From positions 42,054,905 to 42,118,904 of the forward strand of contig CM077010.1 of assembly GCA_039090855.1 (NCBI GenBank): a DNA stretch of 64,000 nt. Reading direction: 5' to 3'. Positions 22,209 to 33,196 of this stretch are shown in pieces. Source of the stretch: Macrothele yani (Eukaryota > Arthropoda > Arachnida > Araneae > Macrothelidae). Positions within the stretch are counted from its first letter, which is position 1; each line of letters opens with the position of its first letter. The position numbers and the translations under genes are program-made. A model generated the notes under the pieces. The model was given only the letters and a program-made list of their open reading frames with translations. It was not told where the DNA came from and searched no databases.

Positions 22209-22502
22209 TACATGGTCGTATCAGAATAGTATGACCACCTCCGGTATCACAGTGCACCATCCCAGGAGCGTCACAGAGTGTACGTGACAATATCGACCAC
22301 ACGAGGATATAAGCGGCTGGTCAGGACTTGTGATGAGCGATATTCACTGTTCTATCGATATCTTGGTATCACATGATACAGAAAGATCTGTATCGATACG
22401 ATAGATATATCGAAACCCTTTGTATCACTATATCAGATACTTTCTTGCTATTTACTTTTTTTTATTTAATTAATGGAGTCAGTTCATACTGTATACAACA
22501 TA

Positions 22503-23722
22503 CACTATCTACCAACAAGTAATTGGACACCTGTGATAGCAAAGGAAAACGAAGTTTATTCACCTTCAATAGTTGGTGGAGCCTCCACGAGCGGCGATTA
22601 CAGCTGCGACCCTGAGGGGCATACTCTCAACCAGGCGTTGTACGACGGCTAGCGGTATTTTCTTCCACTCGGCTTGGAGAAGACAGGTCAGTTCCTTCAC
22701 CAATTTCGGACGGTGTGAACACCCCTTAAGTCAACGCTCCAACTCGTCCCAGAGGTGCGCGATAGAGTTAAGGTCCGGGCTCTGCCCAGGCCAGTCCATT
22801 CGATTAACCCCATTGTCACCATACCAAGCCATGGTGGACCTCGCAAGATGACAGGTGGCATTGTCATCCTGAAAGTAATATACGTCCACCCCGTAAAACT
22901 GCCACAACGTAGGAAGCGCATGGTCATCCAAAATGGTGCAGTAGGTCTCTGCGTTGAGTCTACCAGGAATTGCGACCAAGGGTCCCGTGCCATACCAGGA
23001 GAAACATCCCCATAGCATAATTCCACCGCCGCCGAACTTCATAGTTGGCCCTATACATTTCGACAGGAGGTGTTCTCCAGGAAGACGCCAAACCCAGACC
23101 CTGCCATCCGAACGGTAGAGGGTGAACCTTGATTCGTTGCTCCAGAGAACCTGCTTCCACTGTTCAACGGTCCACTGTCGACGTTCTTTGTACCACGTTA
23201 GCCGAGCAGCGCTATTGGACTTGGTGATCAAAGGCTTGTGGGCGGCAGCACGTCAATGATAACCAAGCAGATGGGCTTCCTTACGGATGGTATTTATCAA
23301 AAGAACACTCCCGGATGCCTGTTGAAACTCCTCACGGATGTGGCCCATCGATTTAGTGCGGTTCTTCCGAATTTCTCTGGCCAGCACCCGTCGGTCTCTA
23401 ACTCCCAGTTTTGTGGGTCTGCCGGGTCGGGGCACGTTCTGAGAGTCACCTCTCATCTTTCATTTGCCAATCACGTAGGCCACGGTCGATTTTGGGTACT
23501 TCAACTCGCTGAATATGTCACGTATGGATCGGCCATTTCTGTGATACCCGACGATTACACCTTTCTCCAAATCAGAGAGCTCCAAACTGCGTGGCATCTT
23601 GCATGCGACTGGTTGCGTTGTTGTTTCCCACACGATGTTTCACGGCGGCGGCCGTGACGTGTATCAGGACCGCAGATATCGTCGATTGCAAGGGGTGTCT
23701 AATTACTTGCTGGTAGATAGTG
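22503..23722 (-). mobile_element. Tc1-like element 4 (DD34E type), nested in hAT-A
   Basis: The termini CACTATCTACCAACAAGTAA and, inward from the right, CACTATCTACCAGCAAGTAA continue TTGGACACC / TTAGACACC. TA lies at 22501-22502 and 23723-23724. Length is 1220 bp. Confidence 0.95.
22566..23597 (-). pseudogene. Tc1-like transposase, catalytically dead, element 4
   Basis: A single frame can be followed from MPRSLELSDLEKGVIVGY to GGSTNY-stop. Stops interrupt it after YVIGK, after LLGYH and after WDELER. Two of the three catalytic acids are changed: the first motif reads WSNESRF (Asp to Asn) and the last reads SPDLNSIAHLW (Glu to Ala). The second Asp (FQDDNATCH) remains, 34 residues before the changed Glu, so this is a classic DD34E family unlike elements 1, 2, 3 and 6. 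It also carries the arginine-rich GRPTKLG hook between the two helix-turn-helix parts. Confidence 0.92.
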
Positions 23723-24068
23723 TACAATAGTGTACATATAAACGAAAGCAATCAATAAATTAATAAATTCGCTAATGTAAGATTCTAGATAATATTTTAT
23801 TTTTTAAAAGAAATGGTGGAGGGGGATTTGCTGTCCGCTTTTTGACATTCAAATGATTTATTTATAAGAATAAAATAAATTAAGTTTTATCAAAAAATAT
23901 GTTTCACTATTGTCAAATATAAGGAATAACATAGCTGCATTACATATAACTAGATATTTATATGCTACTTATCTGAAACAAAACATTATAGTCAATGCTG
24001 AACACTTACGTTTCTGTCTAATTCCATCAGTTCTTCCTCCTCCGCCGCCAAGTTCTCGTCCTCGTCAC

Positions 24069-24768
24069 CAATGGCGTAACTATCACAACGTGCCCCCCCC
24101 CCCCCCACAAGGTTATCTTCAGCACCCATAAGCACAGTAATTTTCCCAGGATTTCGAACACGGGAGAGGATGCATTTTTCGCTGTGTGTGTGTTGTGTTG
24201 GAGGGGGGGGGTCGTGGAGAATGTCTGCAATACTAATAGAGATACCTAGAACCCTTCAGTTTTAACTTTTTAGTAATAGCAATACGTGTAATTGCTTTGT
24301 CCAAAACTAAAATAAATCACTTGCAGAAATCCCCCTCTTAGAGAAGGCAGATCAGCGACTGCTGTGAATAAATGCTGACGTCTGTCGTTCACGTAATTTT
24401 AGGTAACTGCCTGTTTTCCCACATCCTCCACCTGGGAATCCCAATGTGGCCTCGCGCTTTTCCTCAGCAGCGTAGAGAGAGGGCGATTGGAGAGCGATCG
24501 TATTATTTGCAACCCATTGCAGAGCAATCGTATTACAACCTGAAGTCAAAGAGCCCAACACCTTCAATCTGTAAGGCATTCAGTGTTTTAAAATTGTAAC
24601 TAGGCATTTATTTAGGCAAAACCAAATATTTCTTAAAGCAAAATATGAATCTTTGGGTTAATTATTGTGCGTGTTAAATTTTTTTCATAAAACTATAACT
24701 GGCAGCTCCAGTACGCCCCTTCGTTTCCTGAGGCCCCCGCAGCTGCGGGGGTGGTAGTTACGCCACTG
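24069..24768. mobile_element. hAT-B MITE (700 bp), nested in hAT-A
   Basis: The flanking 8-bp duplications are CTCGTCAC (24061-24068, 24769-24776). Termini are CAATGGCGTAACTATCAC and, inward from the right, CAGTGGCGTAACTACCAC, each followed by a C-rich run. It contains no hAT gene. Confidence 0.92.
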
Positions 24769-25314
24769 CTCGTCACTATAGTTCCGTTTGACATGAACTT
24801 TTAAGTTCGTTGTATTTCCACTGCTCCTAACAACTTTTTTTGCAGATCAAGCATCTTGAACTCTGCTGATCAATTACTTCGGAAAATCGGCTCACCTTAT
24901 TTTTCTTTTGTGGGGCCATTCTGATAAGAAAACTGGAAAATGGAAATCAATTCCTCTTTCCTCCAAAAAAAAAAACAACAACGACAAGAACAAGAAGAAA
25001 TAAAATGCCACGTCGTTGTCTTTGGCTAATCTGAACAAGAAAAAGATGGCGCCACCACGTCGTAGCTGTTCGCAAGTCGCAACTGGCAGGCAAGGCAAGC
25101 CAAGCGACATAAGTTTTTCTCGTTCGCTTTCGAAAGTTCAAGTCTGGCGATATATCATAACGGTTGTATCGATATGGACGATATATCGGAAAGGTCTTGT
25201 ATCGATAAGTTTTATCGCAATATCGAAAATCTTGTATCGATGTATCGTACCATTTGATACATATCGCCCATCCCTAGTCAGGACAGATGAACCAAAGTTC
25301 GTAACCTGAGCACA

Positions 25315-25644
25315 ATGGGCATAGGTGGTTACATGACGGACGTCCGAAGAAGAATGATCATCGGCTACCATGCCAAGTGTGGGAGCATTTCCGAAACAGC
25401 AGACTTCGTGGGCTGTTCGCAAGATGCTGTAGTAAGGGTGTAGGTACCAAGAAGGGACTGCTCGCACACCGAGTACTTCCCGACGTCATAACTGTGAGGC
25501 CCCAAAGGCTATCGACCCCACAGGAGAACACCGCCTCCGTCGAATGGTAAATGGTAATCGACGCGTAACCAGGACCTACTTACATCTATGCCACGCCGTC
25601 TCGCCATTATCATCCGGGCCAAGGGTGGTTATTCCAATTATTAG
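25315..25644 (+). pseudogene. Tc1-like transposase, ends only, element 5
   Basis: The N terminus MTDVRRRMIIGYHAKCGSIS and ETADFVGCSQDAVVRV is a Tc1 helix-turn-helix. The last codons (IIRAKGGYSNY-stop) are the usual Tc1 C terminus. All three catalytic motifs are missing, so an internal deletion of roughly 700-900 bp is inferred from family length. Confidence 0.8.
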
Positions 25645-25675
25645 GTAGGTGGTCATATTCTGATACAAATGTGTA

Positions 25676-26029
25676 TGGCGACATGTGAATTATCAACCGG
25701 ACAGAAAGTGAGAACGAAGCATAGAGTTTCTTCCAGTCGACAAGTTTACAAGCGCGGCATTCTACAGCTCTGTCCTCTTTCTTTTGACTCAGTTACCAGA
25801 GCCTGTTTCGCAGTAATGCTGGTTCACTGTTGCTCTACGGAGTTAGAATCATACCCTTAATATAAAATAAAGAAAAAAAAATGGCTTTGAACTGCTTCGC
25901 CGTGCTTTGTGCATTCTTAGTGACATTGTTTTCCAATGTCTCGACTGCATCTTTTTTGTCATTTTAGGTCTTACTGAAAGATCCAGATTTCATCACAAGT
26001 GAAAAAGTGATGAAACCTGGGTCTTCCAT
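25676..26029. other. no recognisable feature
   Basis: Unique-looking sequence between Tc1 element 5 and a SINE; nothing recognised. Confidence 0.5.
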
Positions 26030-26198
26030 CTTTTTTTTTGATTGGATGTTGAACTCAATGGGCTATAAGCAGTCGCCCGTCCCTAATTTAGGGCCACTGG
26101 TTTCAAGGAAGAAAGAGCCGTACACATCCGTGTCTCACCGGGATTCGAACCCAGGCCCCTTTCGAATGAATGATCAGAAGCCATCGCTTAGACCACGG
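26030..26198 (-). mobile_element. SINE-A copy j, shortened
   Basis: Reverse copy missing part of the 3' body (the ACCACCGTGAG segment) and the first ~15 bp of the head. TCTTCCAT flanks both sides (26022 and about 26200), a probable target duplication. Confidence 0.88.
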
Positions 26199-26199
26199 C

Positions 26200-28278
26200 T
26201 CTTCCATTTTTAAAGGGTTCTAGTTAGCCTAAATTTACCCCAGAATATCAGCACAAAATTCGGTTGCGCTTTTTCTTATATTTGGGAGTGAAATGCTTCT
26301 GAACCACCTTCGCACAAACCATTGCCACGTTGAGATTTCCATGTGAAATTTGCCTGAGAGTCTGTCACTGTTAACCATTTCTTATAACATTCTGATGCTC
26401 AGTCGTTGATCATTTAGAAAAGTTGCGCAGATTTTATCTACATTGTTTTCTGTTTTGGGTATTTATGGGCGTCCCGAACGTACGTCGTCTTCAACAACAT
26501 CCTCCCGGCCTTCACTGAAACTCTTTTGCCACACTAAAACACACGCACGTGACATGCATTTTCCGTATACCTAGTGAAAAGGAAAAACCACGGTAGGCGT
26601 TTTTTTATTTTTTTTATTTCACCGGAAATGTCCCGTTTATCACTTGCTCTATTCTTGAATTCAGTGTTTTCTGGACGCACGACAAATAACACATCTATTT
26701 TTGTTGACACGTGGCATCCCTATTGCCAAGAGGGAGGTGATCTGCGCATTTCCGGTTACGGACGGTTCAAGGTCAACTGCGTTCCACTCACTTCCAATCG
26801 GCACCGCGCGTTTTATTCCCTGCAAGTAGTCTCGTTATTTTATTTTCGTATCACGTACCTACGTTGCATTTCGCAGATAATTTCGTTCCAATCATTTTTT
26901 TAATTTCATGACATATTGCCTTAACTGAGGCTTTGCTCTCACGAAGTGCGTTATGTTCTGAAACATAAGGTAGTAACTGTAAAGAAACACAAGAAATATG
27001 ATTACAAAATTATGAGAAAAAATATTCAGTTGAATTTCGCGTTTCTCAGTTTATTAGCAACTTCAAGTTTTTTTTCCTTTTCTTTTTTTCGCGTGGCAGG
27101 GAATTTTTTAGTGTCCTATCTCTCTCTTATATTACGGAAGAAAAGCGAATTTTGAAGAATTTTATCCCGTGCGTAATGTTTCAAATGTAATGCCATAAAA
27201 ATATATATTTAATTCGTTTACTGATACTTGTGCGTTTCATAAATTTTGATAGGAAACATTCTTTAAAGTTATGATGAGAAAATTTCAAAAAGGAAAAAGC
27301 TTGTTGGAGACAGATTCATTTGCTTGACTATTTATTTTTGCTTCATAAAATAAGTAGATAAGTTTATTTCAACATTTTCTTCCGTCAACAAACGTCTCAT
27401 TTTACCTCCTTGCCACGTGTACAAAGTTAAACAAATTTTTCAAGTCGACTCAGTGAATGTATTGATTTTCTTCCTGTAACTTACGAGGGAGTTAGGAAAA
27501 GTGAGAATTTAATTTAAATATCTGATATGCGGAAGGAAATCATCTGCCACATGGATATCAGTCGCTTTCAACATATCTGAACGTTTGTGAACAGCGAAAT
27601 TACTTTGCATAAAATAAACAGTAATGGCGGAAGAGGAAAATGCTAAAACAGTGAAAACTTTCATGTTTGAGCTCTCTGGTATTCATGATTTGAATTTATT
27701 CTGAATCCCAGAACTTCAAGTCGTGAAATTTCAGATAATCTGTGAAAAAGAAAGTTAACTGTAGCAGTTTTTAGAAATATTAATTCGTCGCTAAGAAAGG
27801 AACGAACTTGAAAAAATGAAAATTAACAGAAAAGGTGAGTTTCAGACAATCGATTATTGATCCCCTAGTGATCTAGCATCACAGTTGAAACAAACTGCCG
27901 AATTTTCATTAAATCTGGCATTGAAACACTTACGATTTAAACGCTTAATTCCAAACCACATCGGAAACATATATAAGCTGCAATACGCAATTAAACACTT
28001 AATTCCAAACAACATCGGAAGTCGTGAATAAGCTTCAAATGTGCGAATGATCTTACAGTACGATGTGAGATGGGAATTCTTTGGACAATATTGTTGAAAA
28101 TGGGATTTCATTTTTGTTTTTAAACTTCAAACAGCGAATACAAAGGCGACGCCTTAAAAAACATTTTAAGTGCTTTTCTAGCTTTATGTTGGAAGTCAAG
28201 CTTTGAAACTGTTGACAAGAGAACTTTGCTGTGTTGCCACCTCTCTTTGAAGCATGAGAAAGAATTAGTTTGCCCAAG
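26200..28278. other. no recognisable gene; small tandem duplication near 27.95 kb
   Basis: AT-rich unique-looking sequence. At about 27945-28040, TTAATTCCAAAC(C/A)ACATCGGAA with an AAGCT(G/T)CAA tail occurs twice, about 58 bp apart. ORFs here are unconvincing. Confidence 0.5.
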
Positions 28279-28489
28279 GCCGTCCCAGTGGCGCAGTGGT
28301 ATAAGCGATGGATTTTGATCTTTCGGCCGAGATGGGTCCGAGTTCGAATCCCGATGAGACATGGATGTTGTGTCTCACGGCGCTGGCTCTCTTCGTTCCC
28401 TTGAACCTGTGACCCTAAATTAGGGACGGGTGACTGCGTATAGCCCAGTGAGTTGCTTACGGTAATAATTAATCCCCAATCATAAAAAA
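28279..28489 (+). mobile_element. SINE-A copy k
   Basis: Forward full-length copy, moderately diverged, with B box GAGTTCGAATCCC. TTTGCCCAAG before it and TTCGCCCAAG after it look like the target duplication. Confidence 0.9.
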
Positions 28490-28494
28490 TAATT

Positions 28495-29160
28495 CGCCCA
28501 AGTTTGTTCCTGTTTGCGTAAAAACCCATTAGAGCATTTGGAGTCGTTGAGCTAAGAACTGGTCACGTACTCAACGGCTGCTGCCAGTGAGAAGAGTAAC
28601 AAGTTGTTGAACACCGTGGGTTTGTGACAAGCGAAGAAAGGATGTGTTTTAAGTGGAAGTAAGTGTGTACGGAATAAACTGCCTGCGTGTTGAAACATTA
28701 AGTGCAATAAATAGACACATGCTTACAAATTCAAAAGGTAAGCTTGTGTTAATGACGGAAGCAACTGTGGTGTATTCGTGTGAAAGCCAGATATAGTGAC
28801 ATGGAAAAACACTACTTCCGCTCGCAGTGGAAAGTAGTGTCTTTCTGAACACAGCAGTTATCGGCAAGAATACTAATTTACATATTATACATATTTCATT
28901 AGTCTCATTGTATTAACGAAATTGTGGAGTGTTAATTCCCCGTTGAAACTGTATTTAAGTGAGTAGAAGTTGCATTTATTTAGGATTCCTGAGTAATGTT
29001 TGCGTTTTCATAGTCATCTTAACTGCTCTCTGATCCACTGGAGTTAATTCCGACTGTTTCCGTCCCATCCTTTTTGCTTCTCGAATTTATTTAGGGATAG
29101 AGCACTACGAGAAACTTAATATAATTTTATCGAAAAATAAAACAGATCCAGCCGTGTTAA
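28495..29160. other. no recognisable feature
   Basis: Unique-looking sequence upstream of a Penelope tail; nothing recognised. Confidence 0.5.
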
Positions 29161-29164
29161 TGCT

Positions 29165-29645
29165 TCTGTGTCTCAACTATACTACCTGAGCTCTATTCCC
29201 TACATACCGAAGGTTTCCTATCAACTCGAGAACGCGCTGAGGAGGATGAACTTTGGTGTCGGCATAAAGACTCCTGCACCTTTATATACCATGTTTAAGA
29301 GAACTATTGACAAGCCCCCGCTACTCAACGAAGCAGGTGTTTATGCCATCCCACTACAATATCGGGAAGATCCAAGAGATACTACACCGGAATGACCAAG
29401 CGTTCGTTTAGAATTAGACTCAACGAACATAAGAGACACGAAAAGTAACCACTGCCCTGTCCAAATAAGTCACGTTCAAATCCTCTGATCCTATGTGGGA
29501 TGATAGTAAGAAATTAGCTTCTTACTCCAGGCCTATACCTACTGCCATTCGCGAAACCTTAGAGATCATTACCAACAGAGAGGCTTGCACTGATAGCGTC
29601 TCTCTAGAATTGCTACGAGTTTGGAATCACTTCGTCAACTAATGC
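29165..29645 (+). pseudogene. Penelope-like element, GIY-YIG endonuclease tail
   Basis: A frame from VSYQLENALRRMNFG leads to EAGVYAIPLQYREDPR, then after a small slip YYTGMTKRSFRIRLNEHKRH. These are the GIY (here GVY) and YIG (here YTG) parts plus the conserved Arg and the EH pair of the Penelope nuclease. The following frame, PIPTAIRETLEIITNREACT..., is the usual C-terminal segment and ends LRVWNHFVN-stop. The reverse transcriptase is missing, so it is a 5'-truncated copy. It is closer to the motif consensus than the relic at 6.1-6.6 kb. Confidence 0.85.
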
Positions 29646-29823
29646 TGCGTTTTCTCCAGCGATACCACGTATCCAACCTCGTTTCTGTGAATGAATAACT
29701 ACATTCGCATCTATTCATTTGTTGTCTAGTCAAGTCACCGCGTTTAAATTGTTCAAGTGTTCTATTATTCAGTTTGCTGTCTACCTTCCTTCAGAAAGCC
29801 ATCTGGTTGATGTACGAAAGCTT

Positions 29824-29918
29824 GGAAATTTTGGTTTTCTATTTTACACCAGGAAATTTTGCTTTCCTATTTTACGCCAGGAAATTTTGCTTTTCTATTT
29901 TACACCAGGAAATTCGGA
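29824..29918. repeat. 28-bp minisatellite, about 3 units
   Basis: The unit TTTCTATTTTACACCAGG plus AAATTTTGCT repeats three times with single-base changes. Confidence 0.8.
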
Positions 29919-29919
29919 A

Positions 29920-30644
29920 CACAAGTATAGTTCTACTATTTTTTTTTATTTATAGAATTCTGGCTGGTAATAATTACTTCAAAGAACAATCACGATTCAA
30001 GATTATATACAAGTATCTTCCGGTTTTTCTAGAGTAGAATTTCTTCTCGAAGCGCCGACAATTTGTATTAATTTTTACGACACGTGTTTCTAAGAAACAT
30101 AACTGAAAAGTTACTTTGGGATATGATAACAGTAAATGCAGCATCAAGTTTTTCAACATATTTTCCAAGTAAGCCCGTGCGTAGTTTTTGTGCTATATGT
30201 TAAAAGTGTACATTTCCGCTTTCTAGGACATCAGTGCAGAGTGTCTCGGAATTTTTGTGTGTTAGTTTTTCTCGTTTTCATTCATAAATAGTTGGCAATG
30301 ATGGGATACCTACTTGTTCTTAAATACACCAATTTCCGACATTTTTTTAGCTATAGCAAGATGCTCTACAAGTGTCTACATAAGGCAATATATTTATTTA
30401 AAATATCTTTTTTTTAAAATAAAAACAATTATTGTTAATGATTTAGTCAAATTGCTTTCATTAACTAGCTACAAAGGCTGCTTGCGCCACATTTATAACG
30501 AATATTCTGCTTGATTGTACTCCGAAGGAAATTTATCAGACCGGCTCTTGTAAATGCAATTTCTTATTAGAACTCCGTCATGAAGAATCCACTGTGTGTC
30601 CTCTAAACAAGTGAAACAATGATTGCTATACTAACTTTTTCTTT
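29920..30644. other. no recognisable feature
   Basis: AT-rich sequence with nothing recognised. Confidence 0.5.
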
Positions 30645-30853
30645 GCCGCCACATTGCTGGTTTGTGCGCTCGCTTCTAACTATTCGTCCGAGATGGGCTC
30701 GGGTTTAAATCTCGGGGAAGCATGGATCTTGTGCTTGCCTTCCGGCACTGGCTTGCTCCCTTCTCTGGAGTCAGTGACCCTAAATTAGAGACGGGCGACT
30801 TCTTAGCCCATAGAACAGCTCACGGTGATCGTTAAAACCTCAAACAAATGAAA
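30645..30853 (+). mobile_element. SINE-A copy l, diverged
   Basis: The head is short of the A box but keeps TATTCGTCCGAGATGGG, a B box GGGTTTAAATCTC, and the end GATCGTTAAAACCTCAAAC. Confidence 0.8.
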
Positions 30854-31094
30854 AATACTTATTCTTCCGCCGTCATCCCCTTTATAGATCTGTACCTCGC
30901 AACTAGTCAATAATTTGTCTTACTTTGAGCTACACATGATGTTAGGTCTTGTATTCCTGAAAGAAACGCTCCTCTGTTGACTGGGTACCACTATGGCGTA
31001 GAACACACGAGACTGATTTCGTGCAATTGTCACAGAGCCACATTTCGTTATCAGGTGGGTAGAGGATGGAGGTCCATAAATGTGCTGTTCGGGC

Positions 31095-32288
31095 GCTCTT
31101 ACGCCATTATTGAAAAAAGGGTTAAACACAGCAGCAGCAAGAGAAATTTGTGCAGTTGAAATCAAGGAAACAGTGGACAGTAGCACTGCACAAAAATGTT
31201 TCATGATTGGAAAGCTAGTTTTGAAGACCTACCAAGGTCAGGACTTCCAACGACCACCAACACTGTCATCCTCAATGAAGCTGGGATAGTGTACCGTGGT
31301 ACCAGCACACGACAACTGACATCTGAGGTGGGCTCTTCCTCATCCAACGTCATATGGTTTCCCATGCACTGACACCCCAGCAGAAAATAAAACGTGTCAA
31401 TCTTTGTCGTAGATTGCTGTCCAATGTACATGACGTTAGGTTTTTGCGTGGTATCGCCACAGGTGATGAATGGTCCTAAAGTGTGGAGCTCACTGCCTGC
31501 TGACCTAAGATCCATCAATAATATTGACCTATTTAAGAAAAAAACTAAAACTATATCTCATGGCAAAAATTCAAATAAAATAATAATATAGGACGATAAC
31601 ACAGAAATTGCTAAACAAACGTTTTGTGACTTCATACCAATAATTTGTGATTTTTGGTTAGAATATTCGGGCCTGAGAGGGCTTGATTCGTCATTGAAAT
31701 TATGGATTAAATTAGTCCAATATCAAAAAAGGACGGAGATCCTGAATTGGTGCCCTATTTATAACATAATTACGACCTGTATTTGATGTGACAATTAAAA
31801 TAAAATAAAATGAAAAATGAAATATTCTTCACGTTGTCTTACCACTGGGAGTCAGTGGCTGAGGCCACTCCTAGAATTATGAGAGAGGCCTGGGTGCTGG
31901 GAACTCGTGCTAGGTAGTCAGACTGTGTATGGGAACCTCAGTTCTAAATAGCTGCACCGGGTTTCATCATGCTCCGCGCCAACACTACCCAGCGCTCATC
32001 AATAGGAAGCTCTTCTTCATTCAGAGTGGTCAACCGAAGACTACAACGATTGGAAGGGATTGAAATCCTACGCCATCTACCATACAGTTCGGAGCTGCCC
32101 TCTTCGACTAGCTCCCGTTTCGCTCTATGGTTCCTTTCCAGCAAGCACGACTCTTTAACTTCAGTGGTGGATGTTGAATCTAGCATTTCCTTTCTTCGAA
32201 CATGCCTAGTGTACTTTCTTGGGAACCTAAATCTGGTGGAACGTTGGCAAAGAACTACAGAAAACAACGGCTTTTACTTTTCAGAATG
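31095..32288 (+). pseudogene. mariner transposase relic 4, interrupted
   Basis: At 31120-31300 the readings REICAVEIKETVDSSTAQK and FHDWKASFEDLPRSGLPTT are a mariner N terminus. At 31375-31467 KRVNLCRRLLSN and VRFLRGIATGDEW are the linker and first catalytic motif (GDEKW lacking its Lys). The gene then jumps into a LINE 3' end. A C-terminal part resumes around 31970-32288, where ILRHLPYSSELP replaces the YSPDLAPSD motif and LVERWQRTTENNGFYFSE-stop is the mariner C terminus. It is old and non-functional. The minus strand of the last segment is also open by chance over 107 codons. Confidence 0.75.
31468..31825 (+). mobile_element. LINE 3' end (CR1/L2/jockey type) inside mariner 4
   Basis: GPKVWSSLPADLRSINNIDL followed by FKKKTKT is the standard C terminus of CR1/L2/jockey-type LINE proteins. 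About 270 bp of 3' sequence follows and ends in (AAAAT)-type repeats near 31797-31825. The 5' truncation falls exactly after the GDEW codons of mariner 4. Confidence 0.75.
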
Positions 32289-32295
32289 AGGTGAG

Positions 32296-32717
32296 CGTGA
32301 ATGGCTTTCTTGAATCATTAAACGTTTGAGCTGCAAACAGGACGAACTTTTGACTCACCTTGTAAAAACTATATAAATATAACATTAACCATCTGATGAC
32401 TTAACCTGCGCCTTCAAAATGCTGACTCTGCAGGGATAAAAAGAACTCTCAAAATTATTAAGGTGAAGGCGTTGCGAGAGGAATCCCGTCAGGATCCGAC
32501 TAGTCTTCATCCTGACGGAATCGGTCAGGCGACCGGCTAAGCTATACTTCTACAACTTCCCACCCCCTGAAATTGCCCGTACATGCAAAATGGGCAGGGA
32601 TTCGAATGAGCGACTGGCTGGGTGATTTGGTCGCCATCGCAAAACCTATGTGGATCACACGTCCATTATTTGCGTCTAGGCTATTACGCTCATACTAAAT
32701 ACAGTAGTGTCCTCATG
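32296..32717. other. no gene; short hairpin at 32488-32520
   Basis: CCCGTCAGGAT and ATCCTGACGG pair around a ~12-nt loop. Nothing else was recognised. Confidence 0.45.
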
Positions 32718-32728
32718 GTTCTGGGAAT

Positions 32729-33046
32729 TCGGGTCGCGGATGGCCTAGTGGTTAACGTTCGTGACTGCCACTGAGAAACCCCAGGTTCGATCCCAGGAAG
32801 GTTCGAACGCTCGAACCACTAATTATCCACCGTACATCGGACGGGCAAGTTAAGCAATCGGATCTAGGTTACTGTCTGCCCGGTAATAAATAAGGGCGTT
32901 TTCCTCCCACTTTCTAACTCGCTTCCGTGTCACTTTCCTGTCGGGCACTCTAGCCCAAATCTCCTAGTTTTCTATTTCTAAGGGTTGTTTAAGACCTGGG
33001 GTCAGACACTCCCTTCCTTAAAATCCTCTACATATGATCTCTCTGA
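32729..33046 (+). mobile_element. SINE-B, full length
   Basis: This is a second tRNA-derived family. The A box is TGGCCTAGTGGTTAACG, the B box GGTTCGATCCC, and the body includes TCGGGCACTCTAGCCCAAAT and AAGACCTGGGGTCAGACACT. An 11-bp target duplication TTCTGGGAATT flanks it (32718-32728, 33047-33057). The 3' end CATATGATC is not poly(A), so its partner LINE differs from that of SINE-A (inference). Confidence 0.92.
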
Positions 33047-33196
33047 TTCTGGGAATTACATCCTTTATTTCCACCAAACCCCTCACAAAGATGAACTAAG
33101 ACTGAAAAATGATTATGGTATCTAATAAGGGTATGCACAAGTTTCCGCCGTTTTAAGGAGAAAGGAGACATTAACAATAAAGAAGCCAGTACACAC

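Larger units (their letters stand above)
22328..25276. mobile_element. hAT-A, non-autonomous, inserted in Tc1 element 5
   Basis: Perfect 8-bp duplications GTCAGGAC flank it (22320-22327, 25277-25284). The ends are TTGTGATGAGCGATAT and, inward from the right, TAGGGATGGGCGATAT (13 of 16 match). Both ends are followed by many TATCGATA-type motifs within ~120 bp, as expected for hAT subterminal binding sites. Excluding a nested Tc1 and a nested hAT MITE it is about 1 kb and encodes no transposase. Confidence 0.9.
22211..25673 (+). mobile_element. Tc1-like element 5, internally deleted, outermost of a nest
   Basis: The left terminus CATGGTCGTATCAGAATAGT (then ATGACCACC) is the inverted partner of GGTGGTCATATTCTGATACA at the right. 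TA flanks lie at 22209-22210 and 25674-25675. A hAT element fills 22328-25276. Without it the Tc1 is only about 0.5 kb, so most of its gene was already lost or was lost later. Confidence 0.85.

Noticed and set aside
26574..27155. A pair of ~70-110-codon frames with hydrophobic stretches as a small membrane-protein gene
   Set aside because: The stretch is AT-rich with poly(T), frames are short and no family signal or splice-consistent structure is visible.
31944..32267. A 107-codon minus-strand frame rich in charged residues
   Set aside because: It is the opposite strand of the mariner C terminus, whose ERWQ...NNG.YF ending is recognisable on the plus strand.
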